8,179 nucleotides of DNA from Cellvibrio sp. GTDB lineage: Bacteria; Pseudomonadota; Gammaproteobacteria; Pseudomonadales; Cellvibrionaceae. Location: assembly GCA_003524365.1 (NCBI GenBank), contig DQHS01000023.1, forward strand, positions 1,565-9,743, written 5' to 3'. A program made the translations under genes and the position numbers. The notes below the pieces were generated by a model, which was not told the origin of the DNA, did no database searches, and worked only from the letters and a program-made list of their open reading frames with translations. Every line of letters begins with the position of its first letter. Within the stretch, counting starts at the first letter, position 1. Shown here in pieces: positions 1 to 6,813 of this stretch.

Positions 1-461
1 TTGGTATGAGTGGTGATGCTTATCACATGACATCGCCACCAGAAGATGGCTCAGGAGCAGCTGCGTCAATGCGCAATGCAATTCTCGATGCAGGCATATC
101 GCCCGAATTGATTCATTACATTAACGCGCATGGAACTTCGACGCCAGCAGGCGACAAAGCTGAGTGTCAGGCTGTGAGGTCGGTTCTGGGCGCTGCCGCA
201 GCGCAGGTTGCGGTAAGTTCGACCAAGTCCATGATTGGCCATTTACTGGGTGCAGCAGGCGCTGTTGAAGCCATATTCAGCGTGTTGGCGATCCGCGACC
301 AAGTCGCACCACCAACCATCAATCTGGATAACCCTGAGGATTCCTGCGCAGATCTCAATTTGGTGCCGCACACCGCGCAAGAGCGCAAAATTGATGCTGT
401 ATTGTCCAACTCATTTGGTTTTGGCGGTACCAATGGCTCTTTGGTTTTCCGCAAGTTGTAA
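1..461 (+). CDS. fabF: Beta-ketoacyl-ACP synthase II (3' part, truncated by window edge)
   Basis: C-terminal third of a KAS II condensing enzyme, which extends acyl-ACP with malonyl-ACP in type II fatty-acid synthesis in the cytoplasm. The frame is already open at the window start (first full codon at 3), so the ATG at 6 is internal. About 152 residues are present; the E. coli enzyme has 413. Counting from the Met at 6, the first catalytic His is residue 42 in NAHGTSTP. The conserved Lys is residue 74 in STKS, and the second catalytic His is residue 79 in GHLLGAAG. The GFGGTN loop (138-143) holds the acyl-pocket gatekeeper Phe. These match the FabF/FabB family. The preceding DAYHMTSPPE stretch is FabF-like, and neighbouring pabC and mltG also favour FabF. 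The Cys nucleophile domain lies outside the window. The end is followed by a strong terminator. Confidence 0.95.
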   Translation, partial: GMSGDAYHMTSPPEDGSGAAASMRNAILDAGISPELIHYINAHGTSTPAGDKAECQAVRSVLGAAAAQVAVSSTKSMIGHLLGAAGAVEAIFSVLAIRDQVAPPTINLDNPEDSCADLNLVPHTAQERKIDAVLSNSFGFGGTNGSLVFRKL

Positions 462-490
462 TTCTTGTTTATTTTGAGTTAAAAAAATGG

Positions 491-519
491 CGCCGGACTG
501 GAGACAGTCCGGCGTTTTT
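491..519 (+). terminator. Intrinsic terminator after fabF
   Basis: A perfect 10-bp GC-rich stem (491-500 with 505-514) is closed by a GAGA tetraloop and followed at once by five T (515-519). A run of seven A lies at 481-487. The hairpin sits 29 bases after the fabF stop and ends 15 bases before the pabC start. It should therefore end most fabF transcripts and set pabC apart from the fab operon. On the minus strand the stem is followed by a spacer and seven T, so weak bidirectional action is possible. Confidence 0.9.
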
Positions 520-520
520 G

Positions 521-526
521 TATAGA
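521..526 (+). promoter_or_regulatory. Possible -10 element for pabC
   Basis: TATAGA directly follows the terminator T-run and matches the -10 consensus at 5 of 6 bases (TATAAT with one change). No good -35 lies 16-18 bases upstream, because that stretch is the terminator stem. If used, transcription would start at about 532-535, on or next to the pabC ATG. This is inference from position only. Confidence 0.25.
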
Positions 527-534
527 CTCCGCCT

Positions 535-1407
535 ATGCCAATTAAATTTCCCCTGATCAGCGTCAACGGTGTACTCGATGCGGCCATATCGCCGCTAGAT
601 CGGGGTTTTGCTTATGGTGATGGTGTATTTGAAACCTGCCGTTATAGTCAGGGTGTGATTCCGCTTTGGGATTTTCATCGTGAGCGATTGTTGCATAGTG
701 CTGAACGATTAAAGATCCCGCTCGATGAGCGTTTATTAAATCAGTATCTCAATTCCATGCTGGCGTATCTCGGTGATGAGAACGTCGCGCAGGCAGTGGT
801 AAAGATTACCCTGACCCGCGGTGTCGGCGGACGCGGTTATCGTTTGCCAGATCAAGTCACTCCCACTTATTGCGTTGGCATTTTTCCATGCGACCATTTG
901 CAAACTTTGCAATATCGTGACGGTGTTGTCGTGCGTATTTGCGATTTGCGCTTGTCCCAGGCACCTGTATTGGCTGGCATGAAACATTTGAATCGCCTTG
1001 AGCACATTCTTGCGCGAGCGGAATGGATTGATGAGTTTGCTGAAGGATTATTGTTGGATGTGCAAGGTCGCGTAATTGAAGCAACAGTCAGCAATTTGTT
1101 TGCGGTAAAGGATAATCAGCTGTTTACGCCAGATTTATCTGGGGCCGGCGTTGCTGGCATTATGCGTAAAACAATAATCAACAAATTAGTACCAGAATTG
1201 GGATTGGTTTGTCACATAGTGGATTTGGATTTGGATTTTTTGCGAGCGGCCGATGAAATATTTCTCTGTAACAGTGTCTACGGTATCTGGCCGATAAACA
1301 TGCTGGTCGATAATCGTCAAACAGCAAACACCTCGCAACACAGCTATAGCAACCACGTTTTCACCCATACATTACAGGAACATATCGCTCAGCTTTTCCG
1401 CGAGTGA
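535..1407 (+). CDS. pabC: Aminodeoxychorismate lyase (class IV PLP enzyme)
   Basis: Releases pyruvate from 4-amino-4-deoxychorismate to give p-aminobenzoate for folate synthesis; cytoplasmic and PLP dependent. The 290-residue protein shows the class IV aminotransferase fold signatures. These are DRGFAYGDGVFET at 22-34, the Schiff-base Lys at 150 in GMKHLNRLEHI, EATVSNLF at 182-189 and the phosphate-contact GIMR at 208-211. E. coli PabC has 269 residues, so length fits, with a slightly longer C-terminus. The start is fixed by an in-frame TAG at 523-525, only three codons upstream; no other ATG lies near the conserved N-terminus. No Shine-Dalgarno sequence precedes it. The position between fabF and mltG is the usual pabC context and makes a branched-chain or D-amino-acid aminotransferase of the same fold less likely. 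mltG follows after 13 bases, suggesting cotranscription. Confidence 0.93.
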   Translation: MPIKFPLISVNGVLDAAISPLDRGFAYGDGVFETCRYSQGVIPLWDFHRERLLHSAERLKIPLDERLLNQYLNSMLAYLGDENVAQAVVKITLTRGVGGRGYRLPDQVTPTYCVGIFPCDHLQTLQYRDGVVVRICDLRLSQAPVLAGMKHLNRLEHILARAEWIDEFAEGLLLDVQGRVIEATVSNLFAVKDNQLFTPDLSGAGVAGIMRKTIINKLVPELGLVCHIVDLDLDFLRAADEIFLCNSVYGIWPINMLVDNRQTANTSQHSYSNHVFTHTLQEHIAQLFRE

Positions 1408-1420
1408 AAGTGATATATCT

Positions 1421-2485
1421 ATGAGCAAAAAAAAATCATTAACAAGAAAACTGCTAAGTCTAATTTTAGGAACTTCTTTTATCGGATTGCTAACCGCAGT
1501 GCTCGCTTGGATGTATGTGCAAAGCTGGTTGGTTACATCGCTACAAATTCCAGAGAAAGGTTACACCTATGAATTAAAACAGGGGCAATCGCTCAGCCAT
1601 TTGGCTAATGACTTGGGTGCTGCTGGAATATTAACTCATCCTCGATTATTGCGCCTCTACGCGCGATTCAATGAAGCAAATAAAGTACATGCCGGAGAAT
1701 ATTTTTTTCCGCAGGGCACAACCCCGGAAAGCCTGTTGCAAAAACTCATCAAGGGTGATGTGATTTTATATCAAGTCACTTTTGTTGAAGGGTGGACAGT
1801 CAAGCAGGCGCTGGCTGCGTTGGAAAAAACGAATAGTATTCAACACCAGCTGACGGGGAAATCTTCCGCAGAACAGTTAGCGTTGCTGGCGCTTCCGGTG
1901 AAAGATCTTGAGGGATGGATTTCCCCCGATACCTACAGCTTTAGCCGCAATACCTCTGACGTAGAAATTTTGCAAAACGCCTATCGTAAAATGCAAGCTC
2001 TGCTTGATGTCGAATGGGAAAAGCGTGCGCCCAATTTGCCTTACAAAAATACTTACGAAGTCTTGATCATGGCCTCGATTATCGAGCGGGAGACAGGGCA
2101 TCACAGCGAGCGCGATCAGATCGCAGGTGTTTTTGTTCGTCGACTTCAGCAAGGCATGAAATTACAAACTGACCCGACGGTGATTTATGGAATGGGCGAT
2201 AGTTACAAAGGGCGTATTACCCGCAAAAATCTTCAAGAACCAACAGCCTATAACACTTATGTGATTGCTGGTTTGCCACCTACACCGATATCGCTCCCCA
2301 GTGCTGCTTCGATTAAAGCGGCGCTCAATCCGGCTCCAGGCAAGGCGCTCTATTTTGTTGCCAAAGGTGATGGCACCAGCGAGTTTTCCGATACTTTGGA
2401 TGCACACAACCAAGCCGTCAGGCGTTATCAGCGGAACCGGCGGAACGATTACCGCGCGGCACCACCGCCTGCAGCGGAAAATTGA
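1421..2485 (+). CDS. mltG: Endolytic murein transglycosylase MltG (YceG family)
   Basis: Membrane-anchored lytic transglycosylase that cleaves within nascent glycan strands and so limits peptidoglycan strand length. The 354-residue protein (E. coli 340) begins with a basic stretch (KKKSLTRK), then one membrane helix at about 11-36, and then a periplasmic region. A LysM-like segment around 47-115 (YELKQGQSLSHLANDL) leads into the YceG domain. The catalytic Glu is residue 222 in MASIIERET, equivalent to E. coli Glu218. Family motifs LQTDPTVIYGMG (248-259) and EPTAYNTYVIAGLPPTPI (273-290) are intact. The tail after about 337 is Arg- and then Pro/Ala-rich and probably disordered. The ATG is preceded only by a weak GAAAG about 10 bases upstream. 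Codons 3-5 are nine consecutive A, a slippage-prone tract. It likely shares a transcript with pabC. Confidence 0.95.
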   Translation: MSKKKSLTRKLLSLILGTSFIGLLTAVLAWMYVQSWLVTSLQIPEKGYTYELKQGQSLSHLANDLGAAGILTHPRLLRLYARFNEANKVHAGEYFFPQGTTPESLLQKLIKGDVILYQVTFVEGWTVKQALAALEKTNSIQHQLTGKSSAEQLALLALPVKDLEGWISPDTYSFSRNTSDVEILQNAYRKMQALLDVEWEKRAPNLPYKNTYEVLIMASIIERETGHHSERDQIAGVFVRRLQQGMKLQTDPTVIYGMGDSYKGRITRKNLQEPTAYNTYVIAGLPPTPISLPSAASIKAALNPAPGKALYFVAKGDGTSEFSDTLDAHNQAVRRYQRNRRNDYRAAPPPAAEN

Positions 2486-2502
2486 GTGTTTTTTGCACGT
2501 TA

Positions 2503-2532
2503 GGCGCTATTTTTCACGGTATGAAAAACGCC
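2503..2532 (+). repeat. Inverted repeat in the mltG-glnS gap
   Basis: TTTTTCA (2510-2516) pairs exactly with TGAAAAA (2522-2528) around the loop CGGTA. GGCG (2503-2506) pairs with CGCC (2529-2532) below a three-base bulge (CTA). The hairpin begins 18 bases after the mltG stop and lies just before a -10-like TACAAT. It has an AU-rich upper stem and no T-run, so it is not a standard terminator. It could be an mRNA-end stabiliser or a protein-binding site; function unknown. Confidence 0.4.
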
Positions 2533-2542
2533 CTCGACTCAG

Positions 2543-2548
2543 TACAAT
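2543..2548 (+). promoter_or_regulatory. Candidate -10 element for the glnS operon
   Basis: TACAAT matches TATAAT at 5 of 6 bases and lies 60 bases before the glnS ATG, giving a predicted leader of about 55 bases. The region about 17 bases upstream (near 2520) has no good -35 and there is no extended TG motif, so the promoter would be weak or activator dependent. The gap from 2486 to 2608 holds no gene. Confidence 0.35.
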
Positions 2549-2608
2549 AGTGCCCATTCTCAATGACCACACCTGATCTACGATCACACCTAACGGATTT
2601 TTTATCCC

Positions 2609-4330
2609 ATGAGCGACAATCATTCAGCGATTGGTGCTGCCGATACAGGTAGCGCAGAAGTAAAAACCAAGCCTTTGCATTTTATCCAACAAATTATCCG
2701 CAAAGATTTGGAGCAAGGGCTGCATAAAAAAATCGTCACTCGTTTTCCACCCGAGCCGAATGGTTATTTACACATTGGCCACGCTAAATCTATTTGCCTG
2801 AACTTTGGCATGGCTGATGAATTCGGTGGTGCCTGTAATTTGCGTTTTGACGATACCAACCCTGAAAAAGAAAATGAAGAGTTCGTCAGTTCCATTAAAC
2901 AAGATGTGGAATGGCTAGGTTTTAAATGGGACGGCGCTGTACGTTACACCTCGGATTATTTTGACCAGTTGCACGCATGGGCCATTCATCTGATTAACAA
3001 CGGCTTGGCGTTTGTCTGCGATTTAAGTGCGGAACAGATGCGCGAGTATCGCGGCACCTTGATCGAGACCGGTAAAAACAGCCCCTTCCGCGAGCGTAGC
3101 GTGGAAGAGAATCTTGCCTTGTTCGAAAAAATGCGCGCGGGCGCATTTGAAGAAGGTGCTTGTTCTCTGCGTGCAAAAATTGATATGTCATCGCCCAATA
3201 TTAATTTGCGCGATCCCATTATTTATCGCATTAAAAAAGCCCATCACCATCAAACCGGTGACAAGTGGTGTATTTATCCTTCCTATGATTTTGCGCACGG
3301 GCAAAGCGACGCAATAGAAGGCATTACTCACTCAATTTGTACCTTGGAATTTGAAGACCATAAACCTTTATATGATTGGTTTATTCAAAATCTGCCAGTT
3401 CCTGCTGTGCCACGCCAGTATGAGTTTGCGCGTTTGAATATTAATTATTCAGTAACCAGCAAGCGTAAGTTAAAGCAGCTCGTTGATGAAAACCATGTTG
3501 ATGGTTGGAATGATCCGCGTATGCCGACTATATCTGGCATGCGTCGTCGTGGTTTTACACCGGCCGCTTTGCGCGATTTTTGTGAGCGTATCGGCGTTAC
3601 CCGTTCTGATGGTATTGTCGATGTAGGTGTGTTGGAATTTTGTGTGCGCGACGATTTGGATAAAAATGCACCGCGCGCTATGTGTGTGTTGAAACCCTTG
3701 AAGGTGACGCTCACTAATTATCCGGCGGAACAAGTCGAAACTTTGACTGCTCATAATCATCCCAATCGCGATGACTTGGGTGATCGCACTATTCCATTTA
3801 CGAAAACGGTATTTATTGAGCAAGAGGATTTCCGCGAAGAAGCCAATAAAAAATACAAACGTTTAGTCACCGGCAAGCGTGTGCGTTTGCGCGGTGCTTA
3901 TGTGATTGAAGCCGAGGAAGCGATTAAAGATGCGGCAGGTAACGTGATTGAAGTGCGCGCACGTATTATTGAAGGCACCTTGGGTAAGGATCCAGCGGAT
4001 GGCGTAAAACCTAAGGGGGTTATCCACTGGGTATCGGCAACTAACCATCTCGATTGCGAGGTGCGTTTGTACAACCGTTTATTTACCGATGAAGCGCCGG
4101 ATGCAGGTGGTAAGAATTTCCTTGATTGTATAAATCCCGACAGTTTGGAAATTTTGCAGGGCTGTAAAGCAGAAATCAGTTTGGCCGGTGCATTGGTTGG
4201 CAATAGCTACCAATTTGAGCGCCAAGGTTATTTCTGTTTGGATAGCAAATACAGCACCTCGGAAAAACCCGTATTCAATCGCACTATTAGTTTAAAAGAC
4301 AGCTTCGGCAAAACAGAAGATCAGGAATAA
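2609..4330 (+). CDS. glnS: Glutaminyl-tRNA synthetase
   Basis: Class I aminoacyl-tRNA synthetase that charges tRNA-Gln with glutamine using ATP, in the cytoplasm. The 573-residue protein (E. coli 554) has the HIGH signature in PPEPNGYLHIGHAK (47-60) and the KMSKS equivalent as VTSKRKL (282-288), where E. coli has VMSKRKL. LRFDDTNPEKE (78-88) and YPSYDFAHGQSDAIEGITHS (223-242) are typical of GlnRS rather than bacterial GluRS. The C-terminal beta-barrel anticodon-binding region is full length (about 355-560), with IHWVSA at 471-476. About 18 extra residues precede the conserved FIQQIIRKDL; no alternative Met occurs before the HIGH motif, so this ATG is kept. The ribosome site is poor (CGGA at 2594-2597). 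The stop lies one base before the cysS ATG. Confidence 0.97.
   Translation: MSDNHSAIGAADTGSAEVKTKPLHFIQQIIRKDLEQGLHKKIVTRFPPEPNGYLHIGHAKSICLNFGMADEFGGACNLRFDDTNPEKENEEFVSSIKQDVEWLGFKWDGAVRYTSDYFDQLHAWAIHLINNGLAFVCDLSAEQMREYRGTLIETGKNSPFRERSVEENLALFEKMRAGAFEEGACSLRAKIDMSSPNINLRDPIIYRIKKAHHHQTGDKWCIYPSYDFAHGQSDAIEGITHSICTLEFEDHKPLYDWFIQNLPVPAVPRQYEFARLNINYSVTSKRKLKQLVDENHVDGWNDPRMPTISGMRRRGFTPAALRDFCERIGVTRSDGIVDVGVLEFCVRDDLDKNAPRAMCVLKPLKVTLTNYPAEQVETLTAHNHPNRDDLGDRTIPFTKTVFIEQEDFREEANKKYKRLVTGKRVRLRGAYVIEAEEAIKDAAGNVIEVRARIIEGTLGKDPADGVKPKGVIHWVSATNHLDCEVRLYNRLFTDEAPDAGGKNFLDCINPDSLEILQGCKAEISLAGALVGNSYQFERQGYFCLDSKYSTSEKPVFNRTISLKDSFGKTEDQE
4323..4326 (+). promoter_or_regulatory. Ribosome binding site of cysS inside the end of glnS
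   Basis: AGGA lies five bases before the cysS ATG and within the last sense codons of glnS. It fixes the cysS start and means ribosomes ending glnS clear or deliver directly to the cysS start, as expected for translational coupling. Confidence 0.7.
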
Positions 4331-4331
4331 C

Positions 4332-5732
4332 ATGCTGCAGATATACAACACACTCACGCGTCAAAAAGAAATTTTTAAACCGATTAACCCCGGTAAAATT
4401 TCCATGTATGTCTGCGGTATTACCGTTTATGACTACTGTCATATAGGCCATGCGCGAACATCGATTGCTTTTGATGTGGTTGCCAGATTTTTGCGCAGCC
4501 AAGGCTGGGATCTCAACTATGTGCACAATATTACCGATATAGACGATAAAATCATTCGTCGCGCTAATGAGCTTGGTGAACAATATGACGCGCTGACTGC
4601 GCGTTTCATTGACGCAATGCATGACGATGAAAAGCGGCTGGGTATTTTGCCGCCGAGTATTGAGCCGCGCGCAACAGAATTTATCGATCCTATTCTCGAG
4701 TTAACCAACACACTGATTAACAAAGGTCATGCCTATGCAGCTAGCAATGGCGATGTTTATTATCGCGTGACCAGTTTTGCAGGATATGGAAAACTTTCTG
4801 ATAAAAATGTTGACGAATTGCTTGCTGGTGCACGAATTGAAGTCGGCGATGTAAAAGAAGATCCGCGCGATTTTGTGTTGTGGAAGGCGGCAAAGGCGGG
4901 CGAACCTTCATGGCCATCGCCTTGGGGTAACGGTCGTCCGGGTTGGCATATTGAATGCTCTGCGATGGCTAAAAAATGCTGTGGCGATCACGTTGATATT
5001 CATGGGGGCGGCGCCGATTTACAGTTTCCCCATCATGAAAATGAAATCGCGCAAAGCGAAGCTGCAAACGGACATCAATATGTAAATTATTGGATGCATG
5101 TTGCTCCACTGCGTGTTGACGGCGAAAAAATGTCTAAATCATTAAACAATTTTTTCACTATCCGCAATGTGCTGGAAAAATATCAGCCAGAGGTGGTTCG
5201 GTTTTTTCTGATTAGCAGTCATTACCGCAGCCCTATTAATTACGCAGAAGATAATCTTATTGAAGCGCGCGCAGGGTTGGATCGCTTTTATGGCGGTTTG
5301 CGCGATTATGCCGATGTTCTGCCGACGCTTTTGGCAACGATGGAAGACAGTGCGTATTACAAAGCCTTTGTTGAAGCCATGAATGATGACTTCAACACCC
5401 GTGTTGCGTTGGCGGGCATGTTTGATTTAGTGCGCGATCTAAATAACGCTAAAGGAAATCTTGAGTTAGCCAGAAATCTTGCTGGTCAATTAAAGGCATT
5501 AGGATTAATTCTGGGCGTGCTGCAAGAGAATCCCGAAGTGTTTTTGCAAGCGGGTAGTTCAGATCAAATTGCAGCTGGGGATGTTGAGCGATTGATTGCT
5601 GAGCGTATTCAGGCCAAACAAGACAAACAATATGCACGTGCAGACGAGATTCGCAAAGAATTACTCGCTGCAGGTGTAGTGTTGGAAGATTCCCGTGATG
5701 GCACCACGCAGTGGCGTCGTGAGTCCGCCTGA
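4332..5732 (+). CDS. cysS: Cysteinyl-tRNA synthetase
   Basis: Class I synthetase that charges tRNA-Cys; cytoplasmic and zinc dependent. The 466-residue protein (E. coli 461) carries the HIGH motif at 37-40 (YCHIGHART) and KMSKS at 266-270. All four zinc ligands are present: Cys28, Cys209 (HIECSAM), His234 (PHHENE) and Glu238, at the same numbering as in E. coli. The zinc gives cysteine selectivity without an editing site. The DALR and C-terminal anticodon region is complete, ending with RADEIRKELLAAGVVLEDSRDGTTQW. A one-base gap from glnS and a ribosome site inside glnS indicate one mRNA with coupled translation. Adjacent glnS and cysS also occur in Pseudomonas. A 14-base gap separates it from the next gene. 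Confidence 0.97.
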   Translation: MLQIYNTLTRQKEIFKPINPGKISMYVCGITVYDYCHIGHARTSIAFDVVARFLRSQGWDLNYVHNITDIDDKIIRRANELGEQYDALTARFIDAMHDDEKRLGILPPSIEPRATEFIDPILELTNTLINKGHAYAASNGDVYYRVTSFAGYGKLSDKNVDELLAGARIEVGDVKEDPRDFVLWKAAKAGEPSWPSPWGNGRPGWHIECSAMAKKCCGDHVDIHGGGADLQFPHHENEIAQSEAANGHQYVNYWMHVAPLRVDGEKMSKSLNNFFTIRNVLEKYQPEVVRFFLISSHYRSPINYAEDNLIEARAGLDRFYGGLRDYADVLPTLLATMEDSAYYKAFVEAMNDDFNTRVALAGMFDLVRDLNNAKGNLELARNLAGQLKALGLILGVLQENPEVFLQAGSSDQIAAGDVERLIAERIQAKQDKQYARADEIRKELLAAGVVLEDSRDGTTQWRRESA

Positions 5733-5735
5733 GTT

Positions 5736-5741
5736 AGGGAG
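5736..5741 (+). promoter_or_regulatory. Strong ribosome binding site of the 66-codon gene
   Basis: AGGGAG with a five-base spacer to the ATG at 5747. This is the best Shine-Dalgarno match in the window and is good evidence that the short reading frame after cysS is translated. Confidence 0.7.
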
Positions 5742-5746
5742 CGATT

Positions 5747-5947
5747 ATGAAAGCAGAGCTATTTAATCAATATGCGCTCCATTGGGCCGGTGGCTTTTTA
5801 CTGATTTATGTATTGGTACAGCTGCTTGTCGCCAGACATCCACGCTTTCAATTTTTATCGGCCCTTCAAAAGAGCCTGTTGGTAAAAGTAATGGCGATTG
5901 GCAGTTTTGGTTTGGTCTATGTATTGTTTCAACTCGTAGTTGTGTGA
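5747..5947 (+). CDS. Small two-helix membrane protein, unknown function
   Basis: I do not recognise this 66-residue protein. It has two hydrophobic helices, about 13-29 and 47-66, joined by a basic, aromatic loop (ARHPRFQF, then QKSLLVK). Positive charges in the loop suggest both ends face the periplasm and the loop the cytoplasm. The helices share a repeated motif, LIYVLVQLLV (19-28) and LVYVLFQLVV (56-65), identical at 7 of 10 positions. The protein ends within the second helix with no tail. It is supported as a real gene by a strong ribosome site, 14 bases after the cysS stop, and by the next gene starting two bases after its stop. It is probably translated with the HAD hydrolase. A role in anchoring or regulating a neighbouring product would be a guess. 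Confidence 0.72.
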   Translation: MKAELFNQYALHWAGGFLLIYVLVQLLVARHPRFQFLSALQKSLLVKVMAIGSFGLVYVLFQLVVV

Positions 5948-5949
5948 CG

Positions 5950-6795
5950 ATGCAAGCGGGCGCCCATTTGCTTGCGGCAGCGGCTGATATTCGGTTGGCA
6001 TTTTTCGATATTGACGGCACGCTGCTGGATTCTCACGGACAGATTCATCCTCATCTTTACGCTGCAATTGCAAGCTTGAAATCCAAAGGAATAAAAACGG
6101 CTATTGCATCAGGGCGACCTTATTTTGCAGCGCGCTTTTTGGTGGACGAGTTAGGTATTAACGATGCCGGCATGTTTTACACTGGAGCCCATTTATTTGA
6201 TCCTCGCTCACAGCGCACATTGCTAGAAGTGCCCTTGCAAGTTGCCGATGCGCTGGCAGTTGTGCAGGCAGCACAAACGTTGGATCTGTATGTAGAAGTT
6301 TATACGCCACGCGGTTTTTACTTGCAGGAGCAGACTGAGATTAGTCGTGTCCATGCCGCGCACTTGCGCGTGAATCCTGAATTGGACGATTTGGTTTCCG
6401 TAGTAATGCGTAACAGTATTTCCAAATTATTGGTGGGCGTTAACCGTGTCAGCCAAGGCGATAAAATCTCTATTTTGGAGAAGCAATTTCCACAGTTGAT
6501 TTTCGCTCGCGCCTATTTAGCGGCATATCCGGATTGGCAGTTTGCCAGTGTTATCTCGGGTGCCGCGACTAAGCAGTTTGCTTTTGATTTTTTGTTGCAT
6601 CACCATCAAGTTAAACCTCATGAAGTAATTACCTTTGGTGATGCGGAGTCGGATATGGATTTCTTGCAAATGGCGGGTATTGGCGTTGCTATGGGTAATG
6701 CGAATGATAATGTAAAAGCGGTTGCTGATTGGGTCACTAAAACAGCAGATGAGGCTGGCGTTGCTTATGCGCTGGGCCAATTATTTCCTGCATAA
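5950..6795 (+). CDS. HAD-superfamily phosphatase, Cof type
   Basis: Predicted cytoplasmic Mg-dependent phosphatase of the Cof/YbiV-like (class IIB cap) HAD family. The 281-residue protein shows motif I DIDGT at 20-24 (nucleophile Asp20, acid/base Asp22), motif II Ser54 in ASGRP and motif III Lys208 in AATKQFA. Motif IV is GDAESDMDF at 230-238, where Asp231 and Asp235 are the expected metal ligands. The common GDxxND form has Ser at 234 in place of Asn. The cap lies between about 85 and 190. Members of this family act on sugar phosphates, flavin or pyridoxal phosphates, so the substrate cannot be named. The start at 5950 is chosen two bases after the previous stop. The frame stays open 56 codons further upstream, but that part overlaps the membrane-protein gene and is not HAD-like. 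No clear Shine-Dalgarno is visible, so translation is probably coupled. Confidence 0.9.
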   Translation: MQAGAHLLAAAADIRLAFFDIDGTLLDSHGQIHPHLYAAIASLKSKGIKTAIASGRPYFAARFLVDELGINDAGMFYTGAHLFDPRSQRTLLEVPLQVADALAVVQAAQTLDLYVEVYTPRGFYLQEQTEISRVHAAHLRVNPELDDLVSVVMRNSISKLLVGVNRVSQGDKISILEKQFPQLIFARAYLAAYPDWQFASVISGAATKQFAFDFLLHHHQVKPHEVITFGDAESDMDFLQMAGIGVAMGNANDNVKAVADWVTKTADEAGVAYALGQLFPA

Positions 6796-6813
6796 TTTTT
6801 TATCGAGTTGTAA

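Noticed and set aside
2465..2494. Possible mltG terminator: CCGC/GCGG stem followed by a T-run
   Set aside because: The stem is only four bp, lies inside the coding sequence, and is separated from the T-run by about 11 bases, so it does not fit an intrinsic terminator.
2609..2664. Extra N-terminal residues of GlnS as a misplaced start
   Set aside because: The extension of about 18 residues before the conserved region is short, and no alternative Met precedes the HIGH motif. The annotated ATG is the simplest choice.
3470..3823. 117-codon antisense frame inside glnS
   Set aside because: It is fully inside a well-conserved synthetase gene, and its composition is what the opposite strand of coding DNA gives by chance.
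5782..5949. 56-codon upstream extension of the HAD reading frame
   Set aside because: It overlaps the 66-residue membrane gene in another frame and does not resemble HAD sequence. The ATG at 5950 lies two bases after the previous stop and just before the DIDGT motif.
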